Positions 25,841 to 34,860 are shown, numbered from the stretch's first letter. The stretch is 64,000 bases of DNA from RYN-230 sp963760405 (GCA_963760405.1 CAVXCV010000004.1:930001-994000); one strand, 5' to 3'. Notes: a model not told the origin generated them from the letters alone. Program-made: numbers and translations.

Positions 25841-27298
25841 CTAGTGGCCGCCGCCCGACTGCTCGAACACTAGCTGAGCCCGGCGCATCCAGTCCTCGTT
25901 ACCGCTGACCCGGAGGTAGACCAGGGCGATTACGGTCAGCACGAGCACGACGATGAAGGTCATCAGGCCCCAGTAGACCGGCCCGGTACTGGTGAACGGG
26001 GAGAAGTAGGACTTCCAGACGACCACGATGCCCGCGGCCGAGGCCACCACCGGGACGACCAGGTGCAGCAGTGGGTTGAACTGGCTGCGGGCCTCGGTGA
26101 GGTAGTACTTGACCACCCCGATGTTGCACAGCACGTACATGAACACCAGGCCGATGGTGATCGCGTTCGCCCAGGAGAAGAACACGTTCTCCGCGCCCCA
26201 GATCAGCACGCAGGCAAACGCGATGACCTGCACGCCGACCTGCAGGGTGATCGCGTTGACCGGCGTCTTGCGGGCCGGGTTGACCTTGCCGACCATCTTC
26301 GGCAGCACCCCGGACCGGCCCATCGCGTACCAGGTCCGGGTTCCGCCGTTGAAGCACGCGATGGACAGCGCGACGGCCGAGTTCAGCAGCGCGAACAGGA
26401 GCAGCACCCAGGCGCCGCCCCACACCCGCTGGGCCATCGTGGCCACCGGCCAGGCGGCCGCGGTGGGGATGCTGCCGACCTTGTGCACGCCGATGCCGTT
26501 CAGGTAGCCCCAGGTGACGAACACGAAGTAGACCGTCAGGATGGCGACCGAGCCGACCAGCCCGATCGGCACGTTGCGCTTGGGGTTCTTGCTCTCCTCA
26601 GCCAGCGGCCCGGTGGATTCCCACCCGCTGAAGGCGAAGATGGAGAACACCACACCGAGGAACAAGTTGCCTGCCAGGCCGAAATTACCCGGGTTGAGCG
26701 GTGCCCAGCTGAACCCGCCGGGGCCGGGCGAGGCGAGCCCGGTGAAGGCCAGCGCCACCATAATCACGATCTCGATCAGCCCGGTGATGATCAGCGCCTT
26801 CTCCGAGATCGAGATCCCCTGGTAGGCGAAGAAGATCACCAGGGCCACGCCAGCGAGCACCCAGATCCACCACTGGACGTCCACCCCGTACTCCGCCTTG
26901 ATCGACGGCTCCAGCACCGTCTTGGCCAGGTAGCACATGGTGAGCGTGGCGACCGGCGGCAGCCAGATCGAGAACAGCACCCCGGCGAAGAAGCCGGCCC
27001 GGGGATGGAGCGCCCGGGCGATCCAGGTGTACCAGCCGCCCGCGGATGGGAACACCTTGGCCAGCTGAGCCGCGGACAGCGCCTGCAGGCCCAGCAAGAT
27101 GCCGCCGAACAGGAACGCCCACGGTGTGACCAGCCCGGCGAATCCCACGATGAACACGAACGACGCAAGGATGGCGAACGACGGCCCGATCGTGGCGATG
27201 CCCTGCATCAGCATCCCGGGCAGGCCGACCGCGTTCTCCCGCAGCTCGGTCTTGACGCTGCCCTTGCTCGTATTCGACTGACCGGCCTCGATTGCCAC
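25841..27298 (-). CDS. APC-family amino acid permease
   Basis: About 485 residues with 12 predicted hydrophobic segments. The first helix region LPGMLMQGIATIGPSFAIL carries the broken-helix Gly motif and FSGWESTGPLAEESKNPKRN is the conserved loop after helix 6. It would import an amino acid or amine by proton symport. GTG 27298 has GGAGA upstream. It is last in the minus-strand catabolic block, 151 bases after the DSD1 gene, with its own copy of the operator at 27348-27393. Confidence 0.87.
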   Translation of the reverse strand: MAIEAGQSNTSKGSVKTELRENAVGLPGMLMQGIATIGPSFAILASFVFIVGFAGLVTPWAFLFGGILLGLQALSAAQLAKVFPSAGGWYTWIARALHPRAGFFAGVLFSIWLPPVATLTMCYLAKTVLEPSIKAEYGVDVQWWIWVLAGVALVIFFAYQGISISEKALIITGLIEIVIMVALAFTGLASPGPGGFSWAPLNPGNFGLAGNLFLGVVFSIFAFSGWESTGPLAEESKNPKRNVPIGLVGSVAILTVYFVFVTWGYLNGIGVHKVGSIPTAAAWPVATMAQRVWGGAWVLLLFALLNSAVALSIACFNGGTRTWYAMGRSGVLPKMVGKVNPARKTPVNAITLQVGVQVIAFACVLIWGAENVFFSWANAITIGLVFMYVLCNIGVVKYYLTEARSQFNPLLHLVVPVVASAAGIVVVWKSYFSPFTSTGPVYWGLMTFIVVLVLTVIALVYLRVSGNEDWMRRAQLVFEQSGGGH

Positions 27299-27347
27299 CG
27301 TGAGTCTCCTTCCTGTCACCGCCCGGAGACAGGATCAGGTCAGCAGC

Positions 27348-27393
27348 GAGCATTTGCTCATGGACTGACCATCCGCTCCACTGGGAGTATCGG
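27348..27393 (-). promoter_or_regulatory. SorC-regulon operator, copy 1 (permease)
   Basis: On the minus strand: GAGCGGATG, 9 bases, TGAGCAAATGCTC, preceded by CCGATACTC and 6 bases. The same blocks at identical spacing occur before the VOC gene, and the core recurs before the SorC gene. It lies 50 bases upstream of the permease start. Confidence 0.7.
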
Positions 27394-27449
27394 CCGGGCG
27401 GACAGATCTTGGCAAGGGCCTGCGCACACGGCCTGCGCGCAGGCGCCGG

Positions 27450-28607
27450 TCAGGACGGGCCGGCCAGCCCGTGATGGCCGGGACCGCGCGGGATGATCGG
27501 CCAGATGTTGACCACGACGTCGTCGCGCACCACGTGGTAGGCGTCGTACCAGTTCACCGTGCTCGGCGAGTACCCGGGCACGAGCGCCGCCGGGTCACCG
27601 ACGCGCAGCGCGGAGCCGTCCGGGGCGGCGAAGATGCCGTGCTCCTCGTCGAACCGGAAGACGGTGTGGTCGTGACCCACGATCGTCACGTCGGCCGGGT
27701 CGGCGACCGACTTGTTGCCAGCGTCCACGATCACCTTGCCGCTCTGCCGGCTGATGACCGTGGCCTGGATGGTGAGCGAGTGCTCGAAGCCCGGCACCAT
27801 CTGGCCGTGGAAGTTGTCCATGACCACGTAGGTGCCGGCCTGGATCTCCGTCATGCCGGGAAAGGCAGCTGTCCAGTGCCAGGTCGCGACGCCGCCCGCG
27901 GACCGGATCGGGCAGGCGATGCCCTCGGCTTCCAGCAGCCCGGCCACCCCGGTGAAGAAGGTCATCGCCTCGCGCTGCCGAACGTGGCGCAGCTCGTCGT
28001 CGAACGTGAGCGAGCAGTGCCCTTCGTAGCCGGTGATGCCCTCGAACCGCAGCCCTGGCAGTTCCGTCACCCGCCGGGCCAGGGCCAGGCACGCCGCGGC
28101 GTCATCGACGCCGCAGCGGTCCATGCCGGTGTCCACCTCGATCATGATCCCGAGCGTCGATCCGGCCCGGACCGCCGCGGCCGAGTGCGCGGCGGCGTTG
28201 GCCGGCTCGTCCACCGCGACCAGGATCCGGTGCTCCCGGGCCAGCTCGGCGAGGAGCTGGAGCTTGGCCGGGTGGGCCACGGTGTTGACCACGAACAGGT
28301 CGTCCATCCCGGCGGCGGCCAGGATCGCCGCCTCCCACACCGTGGCCATGGACAGGCCACCCGCGCCGGCGGCCAGCTGGCGGCGGGCCAGATCCGGGTT
28401 CTTGTGCGTCTTGTAGTGCGGCCGGATCGTGGCCGGGCCGATCCGCTTCAGCTCGCTGGCCATCCGGTCGATGTTGCGCTGCGCCGCGTCGATGTCGAGC
28501 ACCAGCGCGGGCGTGATCAGGTCCTCGCGCCGCTGCCCGAGTGCGCCCCCGTACTGCTGCCTGACCTGGTCGTAGGCCTGCTGCAGGATCGCCGCGGAGT
28601 CTGGCAT
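27450..28607 (-). CDS. DSD1-family PLP-dependent enzyme (D-threonine aldolase/D-serine dehydratase-like)
   Basis: A 385-residue alanine-racemase-fold enzyme with the PLP lysine in IRPHYKTHKNP, followed by VDTGMDRCG and GYEGHCSLTF. Members cleave D-3-hydroxy amino acids or deaminate D-serine using PLP plus a metal. The C-terminal HxCTT metal motif of the family reads PGYSPSTVNWYD here, so the His and Cys ligands are gone while the strand VVNIWPIIPRGPG is kept. It may be a metal-free or re-specialised enzyme. Confidence 0.82.
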   Translation of the reverse strand: MPDSAAILQQAYDQVRQQYGGALGQRREDLITPALVLDIDAAQRNIDRMASELKRIGPATIRPHYKTHKNPDLARRQLAAGAGGLSMATVWEAAILAAAGMDDLFVVNTVAHPAKLQLLAELAREHRILVAVDEPANAAAHSAAAVRAGSTLGIMIEVDTGMDRCGVDDAAACLALARRVTELPGLRFEGITGYEGHCSLTFDDELRHVRQREAMTFFTGVAGLLEAEGIACPIRSAGGVATWHWTAAFPGMTEIQAGTYVVMDNFHGQMVPGFEHSLTIQATVISRQSGKVIVDAGNKSVADPADVTIVGHDHTVFRFDEEHGIFAAPDGSALRVGDPAALVPGYSPSTVNWYDAYHVVRDDVVVNIWPIIPRGPGHHGLAGPS

Positions 28608-28656
28608 CGACTACCTCCTCAGGCGGCCGCCGCGGCGGCCGGTAAGACGGGCCTGG

Positions 28657-29424
28657 CTACAGTTCCGCGTTCACGATGAAGCCGCCGTCGGCCAGCAGCG
28701 TGGCGGCGGTCACGTAGCTGGCATCGGGGGAGAGCAGGTAGGCGATGGTGCCGGCCAGCTCCTCGGGCTCGGCCCCCCGGTGCAGCGCGACCCGGTCGGT
28801 GTAGTACTTCAGCACGGCCGGGTCGTCCATCATCGGCGCGCTCATGTTCGTCTTCACCCAGCCCGGCTCGACCGCGTTCACCCGGATGCCGTGCCGGCCC
28901 AGGTCGCAGGCCAGCGCCTTGGCCAGCATGCTGATGGCGCCCTTGGTGCCGCAGTACGCGGTCTGCCCCGGGGCGCCCACGTGGGCCGAGATCGAGCTCA
29001 CGCAGCAGATCGCACCGCCGTGGCCCTCCCGGATCATCTGCTTGGCCCCTTCGGTGCAGACCACCCAGGTGCCGCGGACGTTCGTCTCGAACAGCGCGTC
29101 GAAGTCCCCGACCGTGGTCTCGTCCCATGCCATGAACGGGTTGATGGCGGCGTTTGACACCACGTAGTCGAGCCGGCCCGCCCGCTCGGCCACCTCCCGC
29201 ACCATGCCCGTGACCTGGCCGGGGTCGCGCATGTCGGCGACGACCGGGAAGCCCTGGCCGCCAGCCTCGCTGATCCGCTGGAGCGTCTGCGCCGGGTCGG
29301 TCGTGGGCAGCTGGTTCACCGCCACGGTCGCGCCCTCAGCGGCCAGGCGGACCGCGGTCGCCTGCCCGATCCCAGTCGTTGCCCCGGTGACCAGCGCCAC
29401 TGTGCCCTCGAAGCGCGGCTGCAT
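28657..29424 (-). CDS. short-chain dehydrogenase/reductase
   Basis: A 255-residue classical SDR. It has the NAD(P) loop TGATTGIG, VVADMRD, the SNAA strand, catalytic Ser in VSSISAH and the YCGTK Tyr/Lys pair, ending LLADGGFIVNAEL. VNQLP after strand 2 does not clearly select NAD or NADP. It lies 15 bases from the cyclase gene and 49 from DSD1 in the same operon, so it probably oxidises or reduces a hydroxyl or keto group of the pathway intermediate. Confidence 0.87.
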   Translation of the reverse strand: MQPRFEGTVALVTGATTGIGQATAVRLAAEGATVAVNQLPTTDPAQTLQRISEAGGQGFPVVADMRDPGQVTGMVREVAERAGRLDYVVSNAAINPFMAWDETTVGDFDALFETNVRGTWVVCTEGAKQMIREGHGGAICCVSSISAHVGAPGQTAYCGTKGAISMLAKALACDLGRHGIRVNAVEPGWVKTNMSAPMMDDPAVLKYYTDRVALHRGAEPEELAGTIAYLLSPDASYVTAATLLADGGFIVNAEL

Positions 29425-29439
29425 GATGAGCGTCCCCTC

Positions 29440-30399
29440 TCAGAAGATGGCGATTGGGTTCCACGGCGACCCGGTGCCGCCGGGCAGCCGGAGCGGCAGG
29501 CCGACGACCATGAACTCGAAGCGCCCCTCCTCCGCGCAGGCCCGGGCCAGGTCCTCCAGCTGCAGGCTGTCCGCGGCGAGCATGCCCATGGCCGTGACCT
29601 GGAGCGGGTGGATGGGATAGAGGATGCCCTCGACGTTGCTGGGCACGGTCTCCCCGTCCCCGTCGGGCAGGAAGGCGGCGATCCGCCGCTCGTGCATCCA
29701 GCCGATCGTGTCCACGTGCAGGCCGGCCTTGCCCTCGCCGCCCGGCGGGTAGTCGTTGCTCCAGGCGCCGAGCTCGAGGCGGCGCCGGTGATGGCCGGTG
29801 CGGAAGACGAGGATGTCCCCCTCGCCCAAGCGCACGCCCTCGGCCTGCTCGACCGCCTCCAGCTCGGCCCGGGTCACGGCCTCGCCCGGCTCCAGCCACG
29901 GGACGCCCCGGTACCGCGGCACGTCCAGCAGCACGCCTCGCCCGACCAGCCCGCCAGAGTAAGCCGTGACGTCGAGCGCGGTCGCCCCCTGCGAGGTCAT
30001 CACCTGCTGGGCGGGCCGCCCGTTGTACACGCAGCCCTTGTAGGCGATGTGGCAGAGCGCGTCCATGTGGGTGTGGCAGTCGCCGTGGAAGGCGAGGCCG
30101 ACGAAGTCCGTGGCAAAGGTCACCGTGCTCGAGCCGATGTCGATGTCATGGCCCTGGACCACGTGATGGATGACCGGGCTCGGGTTATCCGGGCCGGCCG
30201 CCATGCTCATCGGGATCGCCATCGTCACCCGCCGCCCGGACCGGACCAGCCCGGCCGCGGCCCGCACCGTGTCCCCGGTGATGTAGTTCAGCGTGCCGAG
30301 TTCGTCGTCCTCGCCCCAGCGGCCCCAGTTCTTGACCGACTCGAAGATCTTGTCGAATTCCGGCAACGTCACCGGCGCCGGTGGTGTCAGGTCCGCCAT
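29440..30399 (-). CDS. cyclase-family metal hydrolase
   Basis: A 319-residue member of the cyclase/kynurenine formamidase-like family. The metal site HGDCHTHMDAL is intact (usually HGTHxDxP or HGDTHTHxDA), followed by the RGVLLDV strand, DILVFRTGHHRR and NVEGILYPIHPLQV. Members hydrolyse amides, lactones or cyclic intermediates. ATG 30399 starts MADLTPPAPVTLPEF. It is 20 bases from the FGGY kinase gene in the operon. Confidence 0.85.
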   Translation of the reverse strand: MADLTPPAPVTLPEFDKIFESVKNWGRWGEDDELGTLNYITGDTVRAAAGLVRSGRRVTMAIPMSMAAGPDNPSPVIHHVVQGHDIDIGSSTVTFATDFVGLAFHGDCHTHMDALCHIAYKGCVYNGRPAQQVMTSQGATALDVTAYSGGLVGRGVLLDVPRYRGVPWLEPGEAVTRAELEAVEQAEGVRLGEGDILVFRTGHHRRRLELGAWSNDYPPGGEGKAGLHVDTIGWMHERRIAAFLPDGDGETVPSNVEGILYPIHPLQVTAMGMLAADSLQLEDLARACAEEGRFEFMVVGLPLRLPGGTGSPWNPIAIF

Positions 30400-30419
30400 C
30401 GCCTTCCCTCTCGTGTCCG

Positions 30420-32006
30420 TCACCCGGCTGGCGCGGCGGCTGTACCGGCCGCCCGCCATAGCGGGTTCAGCAGGCCATCCTCGGAAAGCCCGAGCATCCG
30501 CGGGTAGATCTGCTGCCAGGCCGCGTACCGCTCGTCGTAGGCGGCCACGGCGGCTGGGCGCGGCTCGAAGGTGGCCACCCGCTTGCGCAGCTCGCCGTCG
30601 AGCTCGGTCAGGCTGGAATACAGTCCGGCGCCTAGGCCCGCGCACAGGGCGGCGCCCAGCGCGCTGCTCTCGGTCACCGCCGGCACGGTGACCGGCAAGC
30701 CGAGCACGTCCGCGATGATCTGTGGCCACAACGTGCCCTTGGCCGCCCCGCCGGTGAACGTCAGCTCGTGCACCTCGCGGCCGGTGAGCTCGGTGATGAT
30801 GGCGAGGTGGCCGCGGACCACGTATGCCGCCGCTTCCTCGATGGCCCGCACGCAGGCCGCCCGGCCGGTCCCGGCCGGGTTGCCCAGGTCGAACTGGACG
30901 AAGGACGGGCTGGCGTGCACCCACCGGCGTGCGTTCATCAGGTTGGACATGATCGCGTAGACACCGTTCGAGCCGGGCGGGATGGCCGCGGCGGTCTCTT
31001 CCATCACCACGTAGGGATCCACGCCCCGGGCGCGTGCCGCCGCGACCTCGGCGTCGCAGAACGCGTCCCGGTACCAGCGCATGGCCATGCCGCAGTAGAA
31101 CCCGATGCCCTCGAGCATCCACTCACCCGGGACCACATGGCACAGCGTCCGGAGCCGGACCGCCGGGTCCACCAGCGGGGTGTCCACCAGCATGGTGTTC
31201 TGCCAGAAGGTCCCGGCCAGCACGGTGAACTCACCGGCCCGCACGCCCGCGCCGCGCAGGCCGAGCTGGGTGTCCGCGCCTCCCGCCACCACCGGGGTGC
31301 CCGCCCGCAGGCCGGTCTGCGCCGCGGCCTGCGCGGTGACCTCGCCGACCTGCGTGCCCGGGTCGGCCACCGCGGGCAGCACGCCCGGCCGCACCCCGCA
31401 GATCTCCGCGATCGAGGCGGACCAGGTCCGGCGGGCCAGGCTGAACATGCCGGAACTGGAGCCGCACGAGGGCTCGGTGACCTGGACCCCGGCCAGCCGG
31501 TAGACGATCCAGTCGCTCAGCATGCCCAGGCTGTCGATCCGGGCGACGATGTCCGGCCGGTGCCGGGCCAGCCAGCGCAGCCGGGCCGGGGCGGTGATCG
31601 ACACCCAGTCGCCGGCCTCGGCGAAGATGCGCCCGGCCGCGCCCTCGGTGATCAGCTCGCCCGCCTCGCGGGCCGCCCGGCTGTCCACGTTCGGGCAGGC
31701 CCATAGCTCGGCGCCGTGGGCGTCGTAGAGCACCATCCCCTCGCGCATGCTGGTCGCCGCGACCGCCGCGACGTCGCTCCCGGCCGCGCCCGCGAGCCGC
31801 AGTGCGTCCCGGATGCAGGCCGCGATGGCCTGCCAGCCGGCCTCCACGTCAAAGTCCTGGCCGCCGGGCACGCCGGGCGGCTCCCGGTGCGCCCATTCCC
31901 GCTGCGAGACCGCGGCCTGCTCGCCCGCGGCGGTGAACAGCAGCGCCCGGCAGCTGCCGGTGCCCGCGTCGATCGCGAGCAGGTACGGCCCGGCGGGCCC
32001 GGTCAT
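30420..32006 (-). CDS. FGGY-family carbohydrate kinase, autoinducer-2 kinase (LsrK)-like
   Basis: A 528-residue sugar kinase. Phosphate-1 motif AIDAGTGSCRALLF, GGADTQLGLRGAGV in the middle, SNLMNARRWVHASPSFVQFD as in LsrK-type kinases, and the C-terminal FTGGAAKGTLWPQIIADVLG. LsrK phosphorylates the AI-2 precursor DPD; here no lsr transporter or LsrF/G thiolase is present, so another sugar or hydroxy-acid substrate is likelier. The LsrR/SorC-type regulator nearby strengthens a sugar-phosphate effector model. Confidence 0.83.
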   Translation of the reverse strand: MTGPAGPYLLAIDAGTGSCRALLFTAAGEQAAVSQREWAHREPPGVPGGQDFDVEAGWQAIAACIRDALRLAGAAGSDVAAVAATSMREGMVLYDAHGAELWACPNVDSRAAREAGELITEGAAGRIFAEAGDWVSITAPARLRWLARHRPDIVARIDSLGMLSDWIVYRLAGVQVTEPSCGSSSGMFSLARRTWSASIAEICGVRPGVLPAVADPGTQVGEVTAQAAAQTGLRAGTPVVAGGADTQLGLRGAGVRAGEFTVLAGTFWQNTMLVDTPLVDPAVRLRTLCHVVPGEWMLEGIGFYCGMAMRWYRDAFCDAEVAAARARGVDPYVVMEETAAAIPPGSNGVYAIMSNLMNARRWVHASPSFVQFDLGNPAGTGRAACVRAIEEAAAYVVRGHLAIITELTGREVHELTFTGGAAKGTLWPQIIADVLGLPVTVPAVTESSALGAALCAGLGAGLYSSLTELDGELRKRVATFEPRPAAVAAYDERYAAWQQIYPRMLGLSEDGLLNPLWRAAGTAAAPAG

Positions 32007-32048
32007 GACGTGACTCCCCGGCCGGTCATGACGTGGCCTCCCCGCCGG

Positions 32049-33119
32049 TCACGGTGCGGCCTCCCGGTCGGCCAGGGCCTCCGGGTTCACCAGGTGATCC
32101 GGGATGCCGCCGGAGATCAGCCGGGACAGCGCCGCCGCCGCCATCCCCGCCCCGCGGCGCAGCGTCTCCTGGGTGGCCCCGCCGATGTGCGGGGTGATGA
32201 TGACGTTCGGCAGGCTGAGCAGCGGGTGCCGGTCCCCGGCCGGGCGCCGCTGCACCACGTCCAGCGCGGCGCCCGCCAGGCTGCCCCGGGCCAGCGCCAT
32301 GGCCAGGGCGTCCTCGTCGACCAGCGACTCCCGCGCGGTGTTGATGAAGAACGCCCCCCGCGGCATGCGGGCGAACGCGGCCGCGCCGAACAGGTGCCGG
32401 TTACCCGGGGTGGCCCGGGCGTGCAGCGAGACCAGGTCCGAGCCGCTGATCAGCTCCTCCAGGCCGACCATGGCCACGCCCGGCGGGATGGCCGCGAGCG
32501 GGCCCGGGTCATAGCCGAGCAGCGTGAAGCCGAGCGCCCGGCCACGGGCGGCCACTTCCCGGCCGACGTGGCCCAGGCCCACCAGCCCCAGGGTCAGGCC
32601 CGCCGTCTCGCCGCCGATGAACTCCCGGCCCTCGTAGGTGCTCTGCGCCAGCTGGCCGCCATCGATCAGGTACCGGGCTGAGCCGGGCACGCCGCGGATC
32701 AGCATCAGGGCAAAGGCAATGGTCAGTTCCGCGACCGCCGGGGCATTGCGGCCCGGCGCGCTGGCCACCGGGATGCCCCGGGCGCTGGCCGCGGCGATGT
32801 CCACGTTCACCGGCCCGCCGCGGGCGCAGCAGACCAGCCGGAGCGGCGCGGCGTCCAGCGCCTGCGCGCTCACCGGGGCGCCGTGCACCAGCAGCACGTC
32901 GTGGCCAGCCACGGCGGCGGCGACCGCCGCCGGGTCCCCCACGTACTCCCGCAGGGCCCTTTCGGAGTCAGTGCGCGGCGGCGGGGTTTCGTTGGAGTCG
33001 ATCTGCAGCTCGGTGACGGTCACTTGCTCGCCGAGCTTAGCCAGCGCAGCTGTGAAGACGCCGGCTGGCATGTAGCTGTCCCCGACCGCGAGGACCCGCA
33101 CCGGACCGGCCTGGGTCAC
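32049..33119 (-). CDS. D-isomer-specific 2-hydroxyacid dehydrogenase
   Basis: About 356 residues. The catalytic domain surrounds an NAD Rossmann fold (LGLVGLGHVGREVAARGRAL). Catalytic Arg is in FINTARESLVDE, Glu/Asp follow, and the His is in ITPHIGGATQET. It would interconvert a 2-keto and a D-2-hydroxy acid. The GTG start overlaps the VOC stop (GTGA), so the two are coupled. It is co-encoded with the FGGY kinase, 42 bases apart. Confidence 0.87.
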   Translation of the reverse strand: MTQAGPVRVLAVGDSYMPAGVFTAALAKLGEQVTVTELQIDSNETPPPRTDSERALREYVGDPAAVAAAVAGHDVLLVHGAPVSAQALDAAPLRLVCCARGGPVNVDIAAASARGIPVASAPGRNAPAVAELTIAFALMLIRGVPGSARYLIDGGQLAQSTYEGREFIGGETAGLTLGLVGLGHVGREVAARGRALGFTLLGYDPGPLAAIPPGVAMVGLEELISGSDLVSLHARATPGNRHLFGAAAFARMPRGAFFINTARESLVDEDALAMALARGSLAGAALDVVQRRPAGDRHPLLSLPNVIITPHIGGATQETLRRGAGMAAAALSRLISGGIPDHLVNPEALADREAAP

Positions 33120-33637
33120 GGGTATACGTAGGTCGGCTTGAGGTCGATGGCGTGCCCGCTGCCGGACTCCAGCACGAACTTGAGCATCGGGGCGGTGTCC
33201 AGGTAGTAGAACTCGATCGATTCGCCGATCCGGCCGCTCATCAGTACCCCGGCGCCGTTGGCGCGCCAGTGGTCCTGCACCAGCGTGCTGTCGCCGGCCG
33301 AGTGCTTCATGCACGCGATGTGCTGGACGCCCTCGCCGTGGGCATCGAGGAACTCCTGGTAGATGCTGGGCCCGCTGACCGGCTGGATCAGCTCGAAGCC
33401 GAGCCCGTCCACCGACGTCTCCGCGCCGATCATCCGGTACTCGGCCGGCTCACCCTTGACCCAGGTGTCATGCAGCAACGGCGGACCGTACTCGAACACG
33501 CTCCACGGGCCCCAGCCCAGGGTCTGGGTGTACGTCTTGAGGGCAGCCTCCATGTCGCGGACCACCACGGCAATCTGGGTGATCTTCATGGGAGTGGGCG
33601 GCGGGACGATCCGCCGGCCGTCGTCGCTGGCCATCAT
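33116..33637 (-). CDS. VOC-superfamily (glyoxalase-like) protein
   Basis: A 173-residue protein with two βαβββ modules: MKITQIAVVVRDMEAALKTY with TLGWGPW, then GVQHIACMKH and FVLESGSGH. His and Glu metal positions typical of glyoxalase/dioxygenase folds are present. Members include epimerases, isomerases and lyases. AGGAGG six bases before ATG 33637 makes it the first gene of the catabolic operon, behind operator copy 2. Confidence 0.82.
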   Translation of the reverse strand: MMASDDGRRIVPPPTPMKITQIAVVVRDMEAALKTYTQTLGWGPWSVFEYGPPLLHDTWVKGEPAEYRMIGAETSVDGLGFELIQPVSGPSIYQEFLDAHGEGVQHIACMKHSAGDSTLVQDHWRANGAGVLMSGRIGESIEFYYLDTAPMLKFVLESGSGHAIDLKPTYVYP

Positions 33638-33650
33638 GGTCCACCTCCTG

Positions 33651-33696
33651 GAGCGCTTGCTCAGATGGCGGGCATCCGCTCAGACTTGAGTATCGG
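33651..33696 (-). promoter_or_regulatory. SorC-regulon operator, copy 2 (catabolic operon)
   Basis: On the minus strand CCGATACTC, 6 bases, GAGCGGATG, 9 bases, TGAGCAAGCGCTC. It matches the permease copy without gaps over 46 bases (blocks identical, spacers not). It lies 14 bases upstream of the VOC start codon, overlapping or abutting the ribosome site, suited to repression. Confidence 0.7.
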
Positions 33697-33717
33697 GCAC
33701 GTGCGGCGATGCTGCAA

Positions 33718-33743
33718 GAGCCGGTACCCGCGGGTACCGGCTC
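33718..33743. terminator. 26-base perfect palindrome after the SorC gene
   Basis: Positions 33718-33743 equal their own reverse complement, centred on CCCGCGGG and flanked by GAGCCGGTA / TACCGGCTC. It lies 32 bases past the SorC stop and upstream of operator copy 2, so it may terminate the regulator transcript or be a protein-binding site. A loopless palindrome forms a poor hairpin, which leaves its role open. Confidence 0.5.
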
Positions 33744-33774
33744 CCGCCGGTACCTGGTCAGCGGGCCGGCCTGG

Positions 33775-34782
33775 TCAGCGTGCTGGGCGGCGCCCGGGCC
33801 GGGCCCGCTCGAGCTCGAGCAGCCGGATCGCCACCAGTTCGTTGGTGACCAGGACATCCAGAAACCCGCCGTGCAGGGCGCCGAGGATCGCCGCCGCCTT
33901 GTGCACCCCGCCGGCCACCCCGATCACCTTGGGGATACGGGCCAGGTCGGACAGGTCGATACCGATCCGGCGGTCGTGGATCGGCAGGTTGACGACGTGG
34001 CCGTCGGCGTCGAAAAACTGGCCCAGGATGTCGCCGACCACGCCCCGCTCGCGCAGCCCGCGGGCGTCCTCGGCGTCCAGGTAGCCCAGGTGGACGATGG
34101 TCGCGTCGGCCGTGGGCGTGCCCACCCCGACCAGCGCGTGCTCCACGTCGCATGCCTGCTTCAGCACCTGCTGGATAGTGGGCTCCTCGCGCAGCGCAGC
34201 GGCCAGCGAGGGGGTGGACGCCATGATCGGGCTCGGGATCACCGTGGCCGAGGACAGGCCGGGCGGTTCGGCGGCCTCGCCCTGCGACGACAGGATGGTC
34301 TGCAGGTAGCCCTCGACGCCGCCGGTCAGCGTGACCATGTGCACGGGCCCGACCGCGCCGAAGTTCGTGGCGGCGATCACCCGGGAGACGGTCTCGCCCC
34401 AGCCCACGCCCAGGCTGCCGGCCGGCCGCAGGTGGGTGCTCATGAACTGGGCCCCGCCCAGGCCGACCCGGGCGTTCAGCGCGTGATGATCGGCGGGCTC
34501 CTTTTCGTGGTCCGGCACGACCAGGGCCTCGGCCAGGCCGAAGGTGCGGCGCAGTTCACCGCTGAGCTCGAACGCGTCGAGGTAGTCGGTGTTCAGGCTG
34601 ATCGACACGAGCCCGACCTTCCGGGCCCGGTCTAGCAGCCGCCCGACCGAGGCACGGGACATCGACAGCCGCCGGGCGATCTCGTCCTGGGTCAGCTCGT
34701 CCTTGTAGTAATACCAGGCCACCCGCAGCAGGAGCTCCTCGGTGCTCCAGCGCCTGGCATCGTCGGTCCGCTCTGTTCTCAC
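33775..34782 (-). CDS. SorC/LsrR-family transcriptional regulator
   Basis: A 335-residue regulator. The N-terminal helix-turn-helix (ELTQDEIARRLSMSRASVGR) is followed by the sugar-isomerase-like effector domain (GVGWGETVSRVIAA, GIDLSDLARIPKVIGVAGG, KAAAILGALHGGFLDVLVT). The family binds phosphorylated sugars, which release or activate it. It is adjacent to an LsrK-like kinase whose product could be the effector. An operator core lies about 80 bases upstream, implying autoregulation. Confidence 0.87.
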   Translation of the reverse strand: MRTERTDDARRWSTEELLLRVAWYYYKDELTQDEIARRLSMSRASVGRLLDRARKVGLVSISLNTDYLDAFELSGELRRTFGLAEALVVPDHEKEPADHHALNARVGLGGAQFMSTHLRPAGSLGVGWGETVSRVIAATNFGAVGPVHMVTLTGGVEGYLQTILSSQGEAAEPPGLSSATVIPSPIMASTPSLAAALREEPTIQQVLKQACDVEHALVGVGTPTADATIVHLGYLDAEDARGLRERGVVGDILGQFFDADGHVVNLPIHDRRIGIDLSDLARIPKVIGVAGGVHKAAAILGALHGGFLDVLVTNELVAIRLLELERARPGRRPAR

Positions 34783-34860
34783 TGCCTCACCCTGTCAGCC
34801 CCGGCGCGCATGCCGCCGCTCCCGGTGTTCTAGCCCGGCAAGCACTTCCTATCGAGTTCT

